A DNA stretch of 37,015 bases, from contig CAYUHZ010000004.1 of the NCBI GenBank assembly GCA_964444625.1, positions 1 to 37,015 on the forward strand. Reading direction: 5' to 3'. Below, piece after piece: positions 7,902 through 15,608 of the stretch. The position numbers and the translations under genes were made by a program. Origin of the DNA: CAYUHZ01 sp964444625 (GTDB lineage Bacteria > Patescibacteriota > Patescibacteriia > Patescibacteriales > GWC2-42-12). The first letter of the stretch is position 1, and every line of letters starts with the position of its first letter. The notes under the pieces are model-generated. The model was given only the letters and a program-made list of their open reading frames with translations, was not told where the DNA came from and did no database searches.

Positions 7902-9407
7902 TTATTGTCTAATTCTGATTTTCATCCCTGCCCTCAAAGGCTGTTTAGGATTGATAATCGACGGATTCAATTCATAAACTTCCGGATTGCTCTTGGCTAA
8001 ATTTTCCAGCGTAATTGCCCCTTTCTTCTGTTTGACTATCTTCAGCTCCAAGCCAAGCGGCAAACCCTTGGCGTGTTTTTTTAAGACCGGATTGTCTTTA
8101 AGTAATTTTTTCTTGTTGGTCTTGTATGTCCGGCAAATAGCATCCAAGCCTTCCTTTTTAGCCACTCGATGGTGAATCACTTCCTCAACCGCCGCTTGTT
8201 CGGCGGAAATAATTTTTTCTTTAAAAACCAAAGCATCTCTCTGTTTAACTACTGATTTATTTTTAATCAAGCGGTCGATAGCAAAAAATTTCCCGGGATA
8301 ATTCAAATTCTCAACATAACCATTGACTCTTTTTTGATATAACTTCTTTCTGCTGTATGGATTTTCCGGCAATGGGATTTTGATGGCTTTTCCTTTAGCT
8401 ACTACCGCTTGCCTGGTTAAATTATTAGCTCGCGCCAACGCGCCCAACTCCACTCCATAAAACCTGGCTATTCTTACCAACCGCTCTCCCCTTTCCGCCC
8501 TAACTTGATGAGTGGTTGCTTTACGCTCCTTATAATCAAACTTTATCCTGTTTAAATGCCGTTCAACATAATTCAGATAATCATCATAGCTCGGCTTTTT
8601 ATTGCCCCTGCTCGCTTCCTTCAAGTACTGCCAAATAAAACCCCCGTTATAACCGGAAAGGGCCAAGCGCCAATCTCCAGTTGACCGATACAAATCAGCC
8701 AACAATTGGGCGCAAGCCCGACAGCTCAGTAAAGGATCGCGTCTTTGATCTATTCCTCCGCCAATCGACAGTTTATAGTCCTTGGCAGTCTGCGGCATAA
8801 ATTGATATGGCCCTGCCGCCCCAACGCGAGAATGAGCTTTGACATTCCAGTGCGACTCTGGTATCGCCAAATAAATCAGTTCTGTTGGCACTCCCTCCTC
8901 ACTAAATATTTTTTCTAAGTGCTTTTTCCAGGCTCCCATTTCGTAATACCCCTTAGCGAGGCTATCGGCTAACTTCGCTTCTTCTTGATAACGCTTCTCC
9001 CAATAATGCTGAATGCTCTCTACGGTATGACTATTAAATACAATTTTGCCTGATTTATCAAAATCTATTATTTCTGCGATCGATTTTAAATCTTCGCTAA
9101 AAATTTCTTGCTGTTCTGCTGTTTCCTCCTCCGCTTGCTCTTCCTCGATCTGCTCCTCTTTTTCCTGTTCTCCAATAAGACCGACTCTTTTTAATAAATT
9201 ATTTATTGCTTGGCGCCAATTTTCCTGTACGCCAAACTTTTCCGCTCCTCTGACTATGCTTGAACCAAGCACCATTGCTCCCAAACCTGCCACGCCTGCT
9301 TTTCCAACGAATTTCAAAAAATCTCTGCGCTCCTGATCAATATCAATCTTTTCCTTTTGCAGTTTTTGTTTATTTTTAGGGACATTTATCCTCTCAAAAA
9401 AATTCAT
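7902..9407 (-). CDS. Tat-signal lytic transglycosylase with LysM domains (MltD-like)
   Basis: Predicted exported peptidoglycan-cleaving enzyme, 501 residues. The N-terminus carries a twin-arginine motif RRDFLK (27-32) and then a hydrophobic stretch (about 34-52), so export by the Tat route is suggested. An acidic Glu-rich linker (about 77-105) precedes an SLT domain (about 145-270) with the catalytic glutamate E184 in IPESHW, plus VGAAGPYQFMPQTAK and LALSGYNGG. C-terminal LysM-like repeats bind glycan: about 300-345, about 400-450, and about 457-501 ending GMKIRIRQ. It is the first gene of a transcript with tyrS, 3 bases apart. Oddly, it is an envelope enzyme coupled to a synthetase. Catalytic family assignment is firm; the substrate linkage is inferred from the family. 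Confidence 0.9.
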   Translation of the reverse strand: MNFFERINVPKNKQKLQKEKIDIDQERRDFLKFVGKAGVAGLGAMVLGSSIVRGAEKFGVQENWRQAINNLLKRVGLIGEQEKEEQIEEEQAEEETAEQQEIFSEDLKSIAEIIDFDKSGKIVFNSHTVESIQHYWEKRYQEEAKLADSLAKGYYEMGAWKKHLEKIFSEEGVPTELIYLAIPESHWNVKAHSRVGAAGPYQFMPQTAKDYKLSIGGGIDQRRDPLLSCRACAQLLADLYRSTGDWRLALSGYNGGFIWQYLKEASRGNKKPSYDDYLNYVERHLNRIKFDYKERKATTHQVRAERGERLVRIARFYGVELGALARANNLTRQAVVAKGKAIKIPLPENPYSRKKLYQKRVNGYVENLNYPGKFFAIDRLIKNKSVVKQRDALVFKEKIISAEQAAVEEVIHHRVAKKEGLDAICRTYKTNKKKLLKDNPVLKKHAKGLPLGLELKIVKQKKGAITLENLAKSNPEVYELNPSIINPKQPLRAGMKIRIRQ

Positions 9408-9427
9408 AATTTATGCTTTATATAAAA

Positions 9428-9456
9428 ATTATAACTTATTTGCTGTATTTTAGCAA
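9428..9456 (-). promoter_or_regulatory. Promoter of lytic transglycosylase-tyrS transcript
   Basis: Minus strand: -35 TTGCTA (9451-9456), exactly 17 bp, -10 TATAAT (9428-9433), about 21 bases upstream of the ATG at 9407. The perfect -10 and ideal spacing make this one of the best promoters in the window. Confidence 0.68.
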
Positions 9457-9526
9457 GAAATATATTGTGTAACTTTTTGCTTTATTTGCAAAGTATCAAA
9501 ACGTAAATTCAAATCAAAAAAAGTCC

Positions 9527-9554
9527 TTGACAATTTATTACAATCTGTTAAGTT
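9527..9554 (+). promoter_or_regulatory. Putative promoter of the secreted cohesin gene
   Basis: Plus strand: perfect -35 TTGACA (9527-9532), 16-bp spacer, weak -10 TAAGTT (9549-9554), 36 bases before the ATG at 9591. A small inverted repeat GAACG/CGTTC lies in the leader just downstream. The -10 is poor, so the exact element is uncertain. Confidence 0.4.
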
Positions 9555-9590
9555 GAACGGTTTTTCGTTCTAAACTAATTAATAAAAAAC

Positions 9591-10151
9591 ATGAAGCTTG
9601 TAAGAAGTAAAAACTTGTATCTAAATTTTATCATTTTGACGATTGCCATAGTTGCGCTTTTGTGCCCGCAACTGACTGAACCGGTTTTGGCTGAAACAAC
9701 TATAACCGGCGCCCGCCAACCGAAAAAATCAGAGTCTCAAACAGCTGTATTGTCATCTCGTTTTGGCCATCGGCAACTCTCGGTCGGTTTGACTGAATTT
9801 CCAGTGGAACTGGTAGTCAATCCCGGAGGACAACCGATTAATGCGGTCGGAGTGAATTTTCGATTTAATCAAAACTCCCTCCAAGTTGCCAAAGTCGATC
9901 TGGCCTCTTCCTTCTGCCAGCTGGTTATTGAGTCTCGGTTTGACAATCAAACCGGTGAGGTTCAGATTAACTGCGGCAAACCGCATCCCGGCATCAACCA
10001 AGAAGCAATCATAGCAACTGTATTTTTTAAATTAAAAAATGCCGGCTGGAGCAATTTTTCTTTTTCAACCGAATCGCAAGTTCTGGCTAATGACGGTTTT
10101 GGCACCAATGTCTTATTTGCCATGGAAAACAAAACGATTTATCTGCAATAA
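9591..10151 (+). CDS. Secreted cohesin-domain protein without anchor
   Basis: 186-residue exported protein. A signal peptide (about 1-34, hydrophobic core ILTIAIVALL, likely cut after VLA) is followed by a short linker and a cohesin-like beta-sandwich (about 58-186). Cohesin hallmarks seen: VGVNFRFNQNSLQV early, a central GEVQINCGKP strand, AIIATVFFKLKN, and the closing signature VLANDGFGTNVLF. Cohesins bind dockerin domains. No C-terminal membrane segment or sortase motif is present, so the protein would be free in the envelope or medium, or held by a partner. It is the only main plus-strand gene, convergent with the membrane-anchored cohesin operon and 43 bases from its end. No Shine-Dalgarno is visible. 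The fold assignment rests on motif similarity and on resemblance to the two cohesin proteins next door. Confidence 0.78.
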   Translation: MKLVRSKNLYLNFIILTIAIVALLCPQLTEPVLAETTITGARQPKKSESQTAVLSSRFGHRQLSVGLTEFPVELVVNPGGQPINAVGVNFRFNQNSLQVAKVDLASSFCQLVIESRFDNQTGEVQINCGKPHPGINQEAIIATVFFKLKNAGWSNFSFSTESQVLANDGFGTNVLFAMENKTIYLQ

Positions 10152-10193
10152 AAATCAACCACAGATTAATTTTTTATCTAAAATTTTTGTATC

Positions 10194-11909
10194 TTATTTT
10201 AATATTTTTTCAACATCTTTTACTTCTTTCAATATGCCCCTCTCTAATAATTCTACGCGCTGCTTTAGTCTAAGTTTTGTTTTGAGTTTTTCCTTGCGAT
10301 ACTCGGAAGAATTTTCAAATTTTTCCAATTGGATAAATTCCTGCTCAATATTTTTTTTCAAATTCTCCAAAGCTTGACGCAGAACATGTTCAACTTCAAT
10401 CGTTTCTTTTTTAAGCTTGCGCCTAATCAGATCAAAAACATAAATGAACAAAACAATAATCAACAGCGCCAAGAATAACAAGCTGGCAAAAACAGTGAAA
10501 TACTGGCTAATAAAAGCACCGGTTTTTGCGAGCCGGGTAGGCGCTACCGAGAAAGTATTCTGGCTGCTATCTTCGCTTGCCAAACCGTTGCTGTTTTTGC
10601 CTTCTACCCAAAAAACATATCTGCCCTGAGGCAAGGGCTGGTCGTAAACCAACAGCCAATTACCACTGCCGTCGCTAATGGTTTCTTGGGTGGTTATTCT
10701 CCCTCCAACTGGCTGCAAGCTTAATATAATCAACTGATTGGGCAAAGACGTTCCGCTAAGATAAAATTTATCGTTGATCTTGATCTCCGCGGGAAAATTT
10801 TTAACCACCGGCGCGACTAGAGGATCCAAAATAAAATCCGTACTGATGACAATTTCGTTGCCGGCCCGATCAATAGCTTTGGCTAAAATTATATTAGTCC
10901 CCAGTTGTAGATTTGGCAATTTTAATTTAGGATCGTCAACTGAAACACTAATTATGTCTTTGGCTGAATTGTTTAATATAACCTGATACTTGTCCAAGCC
11001 GGACAATTCATCCGTCGCAGACAACGTCAAAATAGGCCAATCGTTTGGATCGTCCTGGCTTAAAGTAACGGAAAAGGCGGTGGGCGGACGAGTATCAATC
11101 TGCACGCGGAAATGATTAGTCGCTTCCCATTCTTTATTTTTTTTGATCTTTAAATGAAAATACCAGATGCCGTCTTCCAGATTTTCGTATTCTTTTTCGC
11201 GAACTAAACCGTCTGATTTGTTACCAGGATCAGTTAGTGGCGCTTTATCAATAGCGAAACTGACTCCTTTATCTTCGGCGCTCAAATCCCATGCCAATTT
11301 CACTTTGGGTTTATTATACCAGGAGAATTGATCGAGGTGAGTCGGGGAGTTTATTAAACTGGCGCTTGGAGCGGTTTGTTCAAGCGCCTGGGGCAAGTTG
11401 GGCGTATTAATTTTGGGAGCGATGATAAAACTGGCGTTACCCATGGTAACTAAGACATTGCTACCCTTGCCGTCATTGGCCAAGATTGAGCCGGATGAAA
11501 AATTTAACTGCGTGGATCCTACTTTTTTGCCAACAAACTTGATACTAAAAACATCACCTGCATTACCGGCATAGCCTGGTTGCGGTACGCCTCCGCTGAA
11601 ACTAATGCTACCTTGATCATTGGAAAAAACCGGCTCAGTGATCCATTTATCAAAGATTGATCCTTTTTTTATAATAGCAACAACCTGTAAAGCTCCGGAG
11701 TCAAAATTAATAACACCGTCAGCCGCATTGATATTTTGATCGCCACTGTTAATCTTGACTGCGATATCAAATTCATTGCCAATAATAAAAGTTCCTGATT
11801 GGGGCGACAAAAATAATGCCGCATTTTCCGCTCTGACGACGGATAAAGGCGAAATTAACAAGAAAAAAAACAACAAAATCTTGATAATGAATGAAATTTG
11901 CTTAAACAT
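10194..11909 (-). CDS. Membrane-anchored cohesin protein with Ig-like domains
   Basis: 571-residue surface protein. Signal peptide at about 1-27; cohesin domain at about 28-165 (NINAADGVINFDSGALQV, GSISFSGGVPQPG, and ILANDGKGSNVLV); then beta-rich Ig-like modules to about 455, including TDELSGLDKYQVILN, KAIDRAGNEI and a last GSGNWLLVYDQPLPQGRY unit. A single membrane helix lies at about 470-493, followed by a charged, Lys/Glu-rich cytoplasmic coiled-coil tail of roughly 75 residues. The cohesin should face outward and bind dockerins, while the long cytoplasmic coil could contact an internal partner. Last gene of the four-gene operon, 28 bases after the previous gene. AAGGAG lies unusually close to the ATG. 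Confidence 0.83.
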   Translation of the reverse strand: MFKQISFIIKILLFFFLLISPLSVVRAENAALFLSPQSGTFIIGNEFDIAVKINSGDQNINAADGVINFDSGALQVVAIIKKGSIFDKWITEPVFSNDQGSISFSGGVPQPGYAGNAGDVFSIKFVGKKVGSTQLNFSSGSILANDGKGSNVLVTMGNASFIIAPKINTPNLPQALEQTAPSASLINSPTHLDQFSWYNKPKVKLAWDLSAEDKGVSFAIDKAPLTDPGNKSDGLVREKEYENLEDGIWYFHLKIKKNKEWEATNHFRVQIDTRPPTAFSVTLSQDDPNDWPILTLSATDELSGLDKYQVILNNSAKDIISVSVDDPKLKLPNLQLGTNIILAKAIDRAGNEIVISTDFILDPLVAPVVKNFPAEIKINDKFYLSGTSLPNQLIILSLQPVGGRITTQETISDGSGNWLLVYDQPLPQGRYVFWVEGKNSNGLASEDSSQNTFSVAPTRLAKTGAFISQYFTVFASLLFLALLIIVLFIYVFDLIRRKLKKETIEVEHVLRQALENLKKNIEQEFIQLEKFENSSEYRKEKLKTKLRLKQRVELLERGILKEVKDVEKILK

Positions 11910-11937
11910 ACTCCTTGATTTATGTTTAAAAAAACTA

Positions 11938-12975
11938 CTATCTATTATTGGAATAAAAATTCTTTCTAAGCCAAAATACCGATAAGATTGCTATAATTAA
12001 CAAAAAAACAAGCGCTCCGAGTTTGATATAATTCTGTTTGAGAAGATTGGTGGTTGCTTCAGAGCGCTGTGCTTCGGTTGGAATGTACTCAGTAATCCGC
12101 TGGTTGCCGGCCTTATCAACCGCTTTTACCTGGATTCTACTCTGCAAATATTGATCATAAAGCACATAAGGCATTGTCGCATCAACCCAGATTTCTGGAA
12201 TGGGCTGGGCTAACAATTTGAGCAATTTCTCCCACCAAACCAACTTACCTTCTTCCGCTAGCGGAATTTCCAGTACTTTATAATGATCAATGCCGGTTTG
12301 TTTATCGGTGGTATTAAAAATTATAAAATATTTTCCTTTATGCAAATTTTTATCCTGAATCAATTCCACGACAAACGGTTCAGGCGAAATCTTATCTTGG
12401 CTGACTTGCTCTTGCCATTCTTGTTTATTTTCAGTTGATTGATTAAACGAAAATTCCGACCCCTTGACCGATAGCTTATCTTCGCTTCCCTGTCCGTCAT
12501 TCAACAAAACTTTTGTCCCTGGCAAAAAATTGATTTTGGCGACAGGGTTATTGGCAGGCTGATTTTGGGTTGATCTGAATATCAAAGAGGCCAAGACATC
12601 GCTCTCGCCCGGATCTCCGGCGATTTTACCGCAATAGCCGCCAGGGATGCCGCCAATAAAATTGATTTTGCCCGATTTGTTAATATCTGACAAGTCTTTT
12701 CTTTCTGGTTTAGCGATCCAAAGATTTAATATGGATTCGCCGATGGAAAAATCAATTAATTCCAAAAAATCGGTAGAAAAACCGAGATTCGCCTCAACTG
12801 CATTCAAGCACTCTCTTTGATTGTCGATCCTTGCCTTTACCATAAAAACTTCATTCAAGCCGATATCGCCTTGAGATGGATCAAGGTAAACGATTGCAGC
12901 CCTAACCATGCTTGGGTTGACAACAAACAAGAGACAAGAAATGATAATTTTTAGAAAAAAACCGCTCTTGGGCAT
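11938..12975 (-). CDS. Membrane-anchored cohesin protein
   Basis: About 345 residues from the ATG at 12975; a TTG at 12987 would add four. Signal peptide FFLKIIISCLLFVVNPSMVRA, then a cohesin-like domain at about 26-180 (LNAVEANLGFSTDFLELIDF, GKINFIGGIPGGYCG, VLLNDGQGSEDKLSV). Next come an Ig-like segment (FVVELIQDKNLHKGKYFIIF, KVLEIPLAEEGK, VKAVDKAGNQRITEY) and a membrane helix at about 316-334, with a short basic tail inside the cell. The layout mirrors the larger cohesin protein downstream but without the cytoplasmic coil. It sits 22 bases after the dockerin gene, which suggests that cohesin and dockerin proteins are produced together. Binding between the two is inferred, not shown. Confidence 0.8.
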   Translation of the reverse strand: MPKSGFFLKIIISCLLFVVNPSMVRAAIVYLDPSQGDIGLNEVFMVKARIDNQRECLNAVEANLGFSTDFLELIDFSIGESILNLWIAKPERKDLSDINKSGKINFIGGIPGGYCGKIAGDPGESDVLASLIFRSTQNQPANNPVAKINFLPGTKVLLNDGQGSEDKLSVKGSEFSFNQSTENKQEWQEQVSQDKISPEPFVVELIQDKNLHKGKYFIIFNTTDKQTGIDHYKVLEIPLAEEGKLVWWEKLLKLLAQPIPEIWVDATMPYVLYDQYLQSRIQVKAVDKAGNQRITEYIPTEAQRSEATTNLLKQNYIKLGALVFLLIIAILSVFWLRKNFYSNNR

Positions 12976-12997
12976 ATGTAAAATCAATAAATTTATA

Positions 12998-14287
12998 TCA
13001 TCCGGTCCAATAATACATCATGATGGAAAAATCAACCAATTCAACTTTTCCGTTGTGGTTCTGATCGGCACAGGCATTATTCGAACCCCAATAGTAAAGC
13101 AAAATCGAAAAATCGGTTAAATTAACCCGTTTATCTTTATTTAAATCAGCTCCAGGGCAGGGTTCGGTTTTTACTGAACGTCCTACATAAAAACTGACAG
13201 AACGGCTAAAACCGCTTTTAATCAGATTGCCGCTCAAATCCAATTGAAATAACGCCTTAGTGGTATGAAACTCTTCATCAGCCAGCGGATTAGTGTTTAA
13301 ATCTATTTCCCAAGAACCGGTATTGGTTGAATTGGTTTTTTGGATAATTTTTTCATTGGAATGAACATGGACTTCAATTTGGGCATTCGGGACGGATTGA
13401 CCGAAGACTTTTAACTTTTCTCCCCTAATCACGACATTTTTATCAACATTGATACTGGGAGAAATATATGCTCCGCTAACCGTAGTAACAGCCCCTGAAG
13501 TAATGCGCAAAGTCAGGACAAGCAGGGTTGATTTGATGCCGCCAACATCCTCCGACCACAGGCCGAAGCTGGCTACGCCCGGAGTGATCTCCATGCTTTC
13601 AAAGTAAAAATCCGCCTTGGGATCTGCTTTGACTATGCCAATTACTTTTCCATCCAACAACACATGAACATCAGAATTGGGGTATGACTTTCCCCTGATA
13701 ATCACCTTTGTCTGGGAGGGCGGAGTAAATGAACCGGGCACATAGCCCTGAGCTACGCCAGCTCCGCCTCCACCCGCTCCGCCGCTAACACCTCCGCCCT
13801 GAGTGCCTGATGTCCCGGGCTCGGTCAAACCGACGCTGGAACAATTCATCAGGTTTATTGTGCAATTGCTGGCGCAAGACAAGGCGCCGGTATTAAAGCC
13901 ATAAGTCAAACAAGTCGCACCGTTATAATCGTTTCTTTCGCACTGCTCTAATCCCTCGCGTATGCCATTGCCACAAGTGCTGCACATGGTAGTCAGAATG
14001 GCTGCGCAATCATCCGAGCAGGTAAGGTTGCCTTGTAAAAAACCGTAATCAGCACACTTCAAACCTCCAAATGCCGCCGGAGTATTGGGAGGATTGCCCT
14101 TGTCGCAAGCTTCGCCCGCATCTATATATCCATCGCCGCAGACCATTATCACCTCAACCGATGTTTGTAAACTGTTATATGCAAAAACTTGGCGTTCAAA
14201 TAAAAAAATCCCTGCCAAAAAAACCGCTGGAATGATTATCAATATTAGCAATAGAAAATATATGGAATTGCGATAGCATAGATACAT
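12998..14287 (-). CDS. Dockerin protein with Cys-rich (DUF4215-like) repeats
   Basis: 429-residue exported protein. An N-terminal hydrophobic segment (about 11-29) acts as signal or anchor. Two Cys-rich DUF4215-like repeats follow, beginning CGDGYIDAGEACDKG and CGNGIREGLEQCE, then a Gly-rich linker (about 155-175) and two beta-sandwich units containing VIIRGKSYPNSDVHVLLDG and VVIRGEKLKVFGQSVPNA. The C-terminus is a type I dockerin (about 379-427) with two calcium-loop repeats, DLNKDKRVNLTDFS and DQNHNGKVELVDFS, each with Asp/Asn ligands at the expected spacing. Dockerins plug into cohesins, and two cohesin genes follow directly in the same operon. The start at 14287 keeps a full signal segment; no Shine-Dalgarno is seen. 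This is the most diagnostic gene of the locus. Confidence 0.88.
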   Translation of the reverse strand: MYLCYRNSIYFLLLILIIIPAVFLAGIFLFERQVFAYNSLQTSVEVIMVCGDGYIDAGEACDKGNPPNTPAAFGGLKCADYGFLQGNLTCSDDCAAILTTMCSTCGNGIREGLEQCERNDYNGATCLTYGFNTGALSCASNCTINLMNCSSVGLTEPGTSGTQGGGVSGGAGGGGAGVAQGYVPGSFTPPSQTKVIIRGKSYPNSDVHVLLDGKVIGIVKADPKADFYFESMEITPGVASFGLWSEDVGGIKSTLLVLTLRITSGAVTTVSGAYISPSINVDKNVVIRGEKLKVFGQSVPNAQIEVHVHSNEKIIQKTNSTNTGSWEIDLNTNPLADEEFHTTKALFQLDLSGNLIKSGFSRSVSFYVGRSVKTEPCPGADLNKDKRVNLTDFSILLYYWGSNNACADQNHNGKVELVDFSIMMYYWTG

Positions 14288-14310
14288 AGTTATTTTATAG
14301 TGCTATGAAC

Positions 14311-15390
14311 TTATTTTTCCTGATTGTATTTTGAGGCTTTTTTACTGATCCATTTCCAGAACTTATCAGAAATCTTCTTGTAAATCAGGTAGCTTGTCCT
14401 GACTATCGGACGAAGTATTAGGACTAAAAGGAAAGATGTGGGCGAAGTAATCAGCCGCCACGCCCTTAATCTTAATAAAACCAACAGTGTTGCCAGACCA
14501 GCCAAGATTAACCCACCCATCATCAGCCATGGAAAATATCCCAGCTTAGTCGGTCCGCCGGGATTTTCTCCTTGGTTGTAAATAGTGAATCCTAGTTTGT
14601 AGGAATTAACCACCTCGTTATCTTTATATATCTTTACTGCCGCCCAATACTGACCGGGAGGCAAATTAGTAGGAAAAGAAGCCACCGCTTGACCGGTTTC
14701 AAAAGCTTCAATCGGTTTAATTTTTTTATCATCGCTTGATTGCAACAAAGTCTTATTGGAAATATCATAAACGTCAATATGAACCTTTGATGGCCCGATC
14801 GGCACATTGCCCTTATTTTGAATATTCATCACCACTTTGATCCGATAAAAAAAACGGGAGAAGATCTTCCAGTTCCAAGGCTTTTCCAAAACTTCAAAAT
14901 CCGGCACCGAAACTAAGCGCACCAAGAAATCAGCGAAAGAAACGTTGGTTAAAGTCAAATCAATATCAATGCGAGCTCCCAGCGCGATGGCCACGCCTCC
15001 ACCCTCCGGAGTTTTGTTTGGCGCGACCCTGACATTGATATTGCCTTTGTAATTTCCTAAATCTGCGTTTTTCGGTGGATTGATCATCACCGTCATCGGA
15101 ACTTGAAACTGCCCCTTGGGTAAAATAAATTTTTCTCCTTTATCAACCTTAATCCAAGAAGCAATCTCTGGGGCGTTGATTTTTATTTCTACTTCAAGAT
15201 CTTCTTCGGCCGAAGATCGCAGTAAATTAATTTTTTGCTCGTAATGAGAGCCGGGGAATAACTGTTTGTTAACAATAAAAGGCGGCGAAATACCAAAACC
15301 AGCCCTACCGATTGTGGGAATTAATAACGACCCCAATAGCAATAGGACCAGCCAAAATAGTTTTTTTGGTTTTCTTGTATTACAAGCCAT
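14311..15390 (-). CDS. DUF916/WxL-binding-like membrane protein
   Basis: 359 residues from the ATG at 15390, chosen because GAGGG (15399-15403) lies 8 bases upstream; an ATG at 15414 has no such site. Signal peptide LFWLVLLLLGSLLIPTIGRA, then FGISPPFIVNKQLFPGSHYE, which resembles the opening of DUF916-type surface domains, and a second beta-sandwich (NKGNVPIGPSKVHIDVYD to PPGQYWAAVKIY). A membrane helix (about 290-312) precedes a basic C-terminal segment with a second hydrophobic stretch. In Firmicutes such proteins bind WxL-anchored surface proteins; here the partner is unknown. First gene of the operon that continues with dockerin and cohesin genes, 23 bases before the next. The DUF916 relation is my reading of the pattern, not a search result. 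Confidence 0.65.
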   Translation of the reverse strand: MACNTRKPKKLFWLVLLLLGSLLIPTIGRAGFGISPPFIVNKQLFPGSHYEQKINLLRSSAEEDLEVEIKINAPEIASWIKVDKGEKFILPKGQFQVPMTVMINPPKNADLGNYKGNINVRVAPNKTPEGGGVAIALGARIDIDLTLTNVSFADFLVRLVSVPDFEVLEKPWNWKIFSRFFYRIKVVMNIQNKGNVPIGPSKVHIDVYDISNKTLLQSSDDKKIKPIEAFETGQAVASFPTNLPPGQYWAAVKIYKDNEVVNSYKLGFTIYNQGENPGGPTKLGYFPWLMMGGLILAGLATLLVLLRLRAWRLITSPTSFLLVLILRPIVRTSYLIYKKISDKFWKWISKKASKYNQEK

Positions 15391-15491
15391 AAATAATGCC
15401 CTCAACTGAGGCATGTTTTGGTTTAAATTAAATATCTTTTTCTTTTATTTTACTAAAATAATTGCTTTTTCTGTTGTGGATAGCTGTTTAT

Positions 15492-15520
15492 AATATACTA
15501 CAAATCAAAGCTTTAAGCAA
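15492..15520 (-). promoter_or_regulatory. Promoter of the cohesin-dockerin operon
   Basis: Minus strand: -35 TTGCTT (15515-15520), 17-bp spacer, -10 TATATT (15492-15497), about 100 bases upstream of the ATG at 15390. It lies just downstream of the terminator of the preceding gene, so the operon has its own start. Confidence 0.55.
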
Positions 15521-15551
15521 ATAAAAATTTCAAAAAATAGCATATTATAAA

Positions 15552-15592
15552 TTAACAAAAAAGACTCTTTTAAAAAGAATCTTTTTTGTTAA
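15552..15592 (-). terminator. Hairpin terminator after the 575-residue protein gene
   Basis: Arms 15552-15564 and 15580-15592 are perfect 13-bp inverted repeats (TTAACAAAAAAGA), extended by a further 4 bp (TCTT/AAGA) after one mismatch, with a T-rich descending strand. It begins 16 bases after the stop at 15609. The stem is A+T-rich, so it may also work in the other direction. Confidence 0.62.
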
Positions 15593-15608
15593 AATCAGTT
15601 ATTATCGC

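Noticed and set aside
10152..10193. Terminator between the convergent cohesin genes
   Set aside because: Only a weak AGAT/ATCT pairing in an A+T-rich gap; not strong enough to call.
12985..12987. TTG as start of the cohesin protein, and TTG at 19466-19468 for the permease
   Set aside because: Downstream ATG codons give family-typical N-termini, and no Shine-Dalgarno supports the TTG codons.
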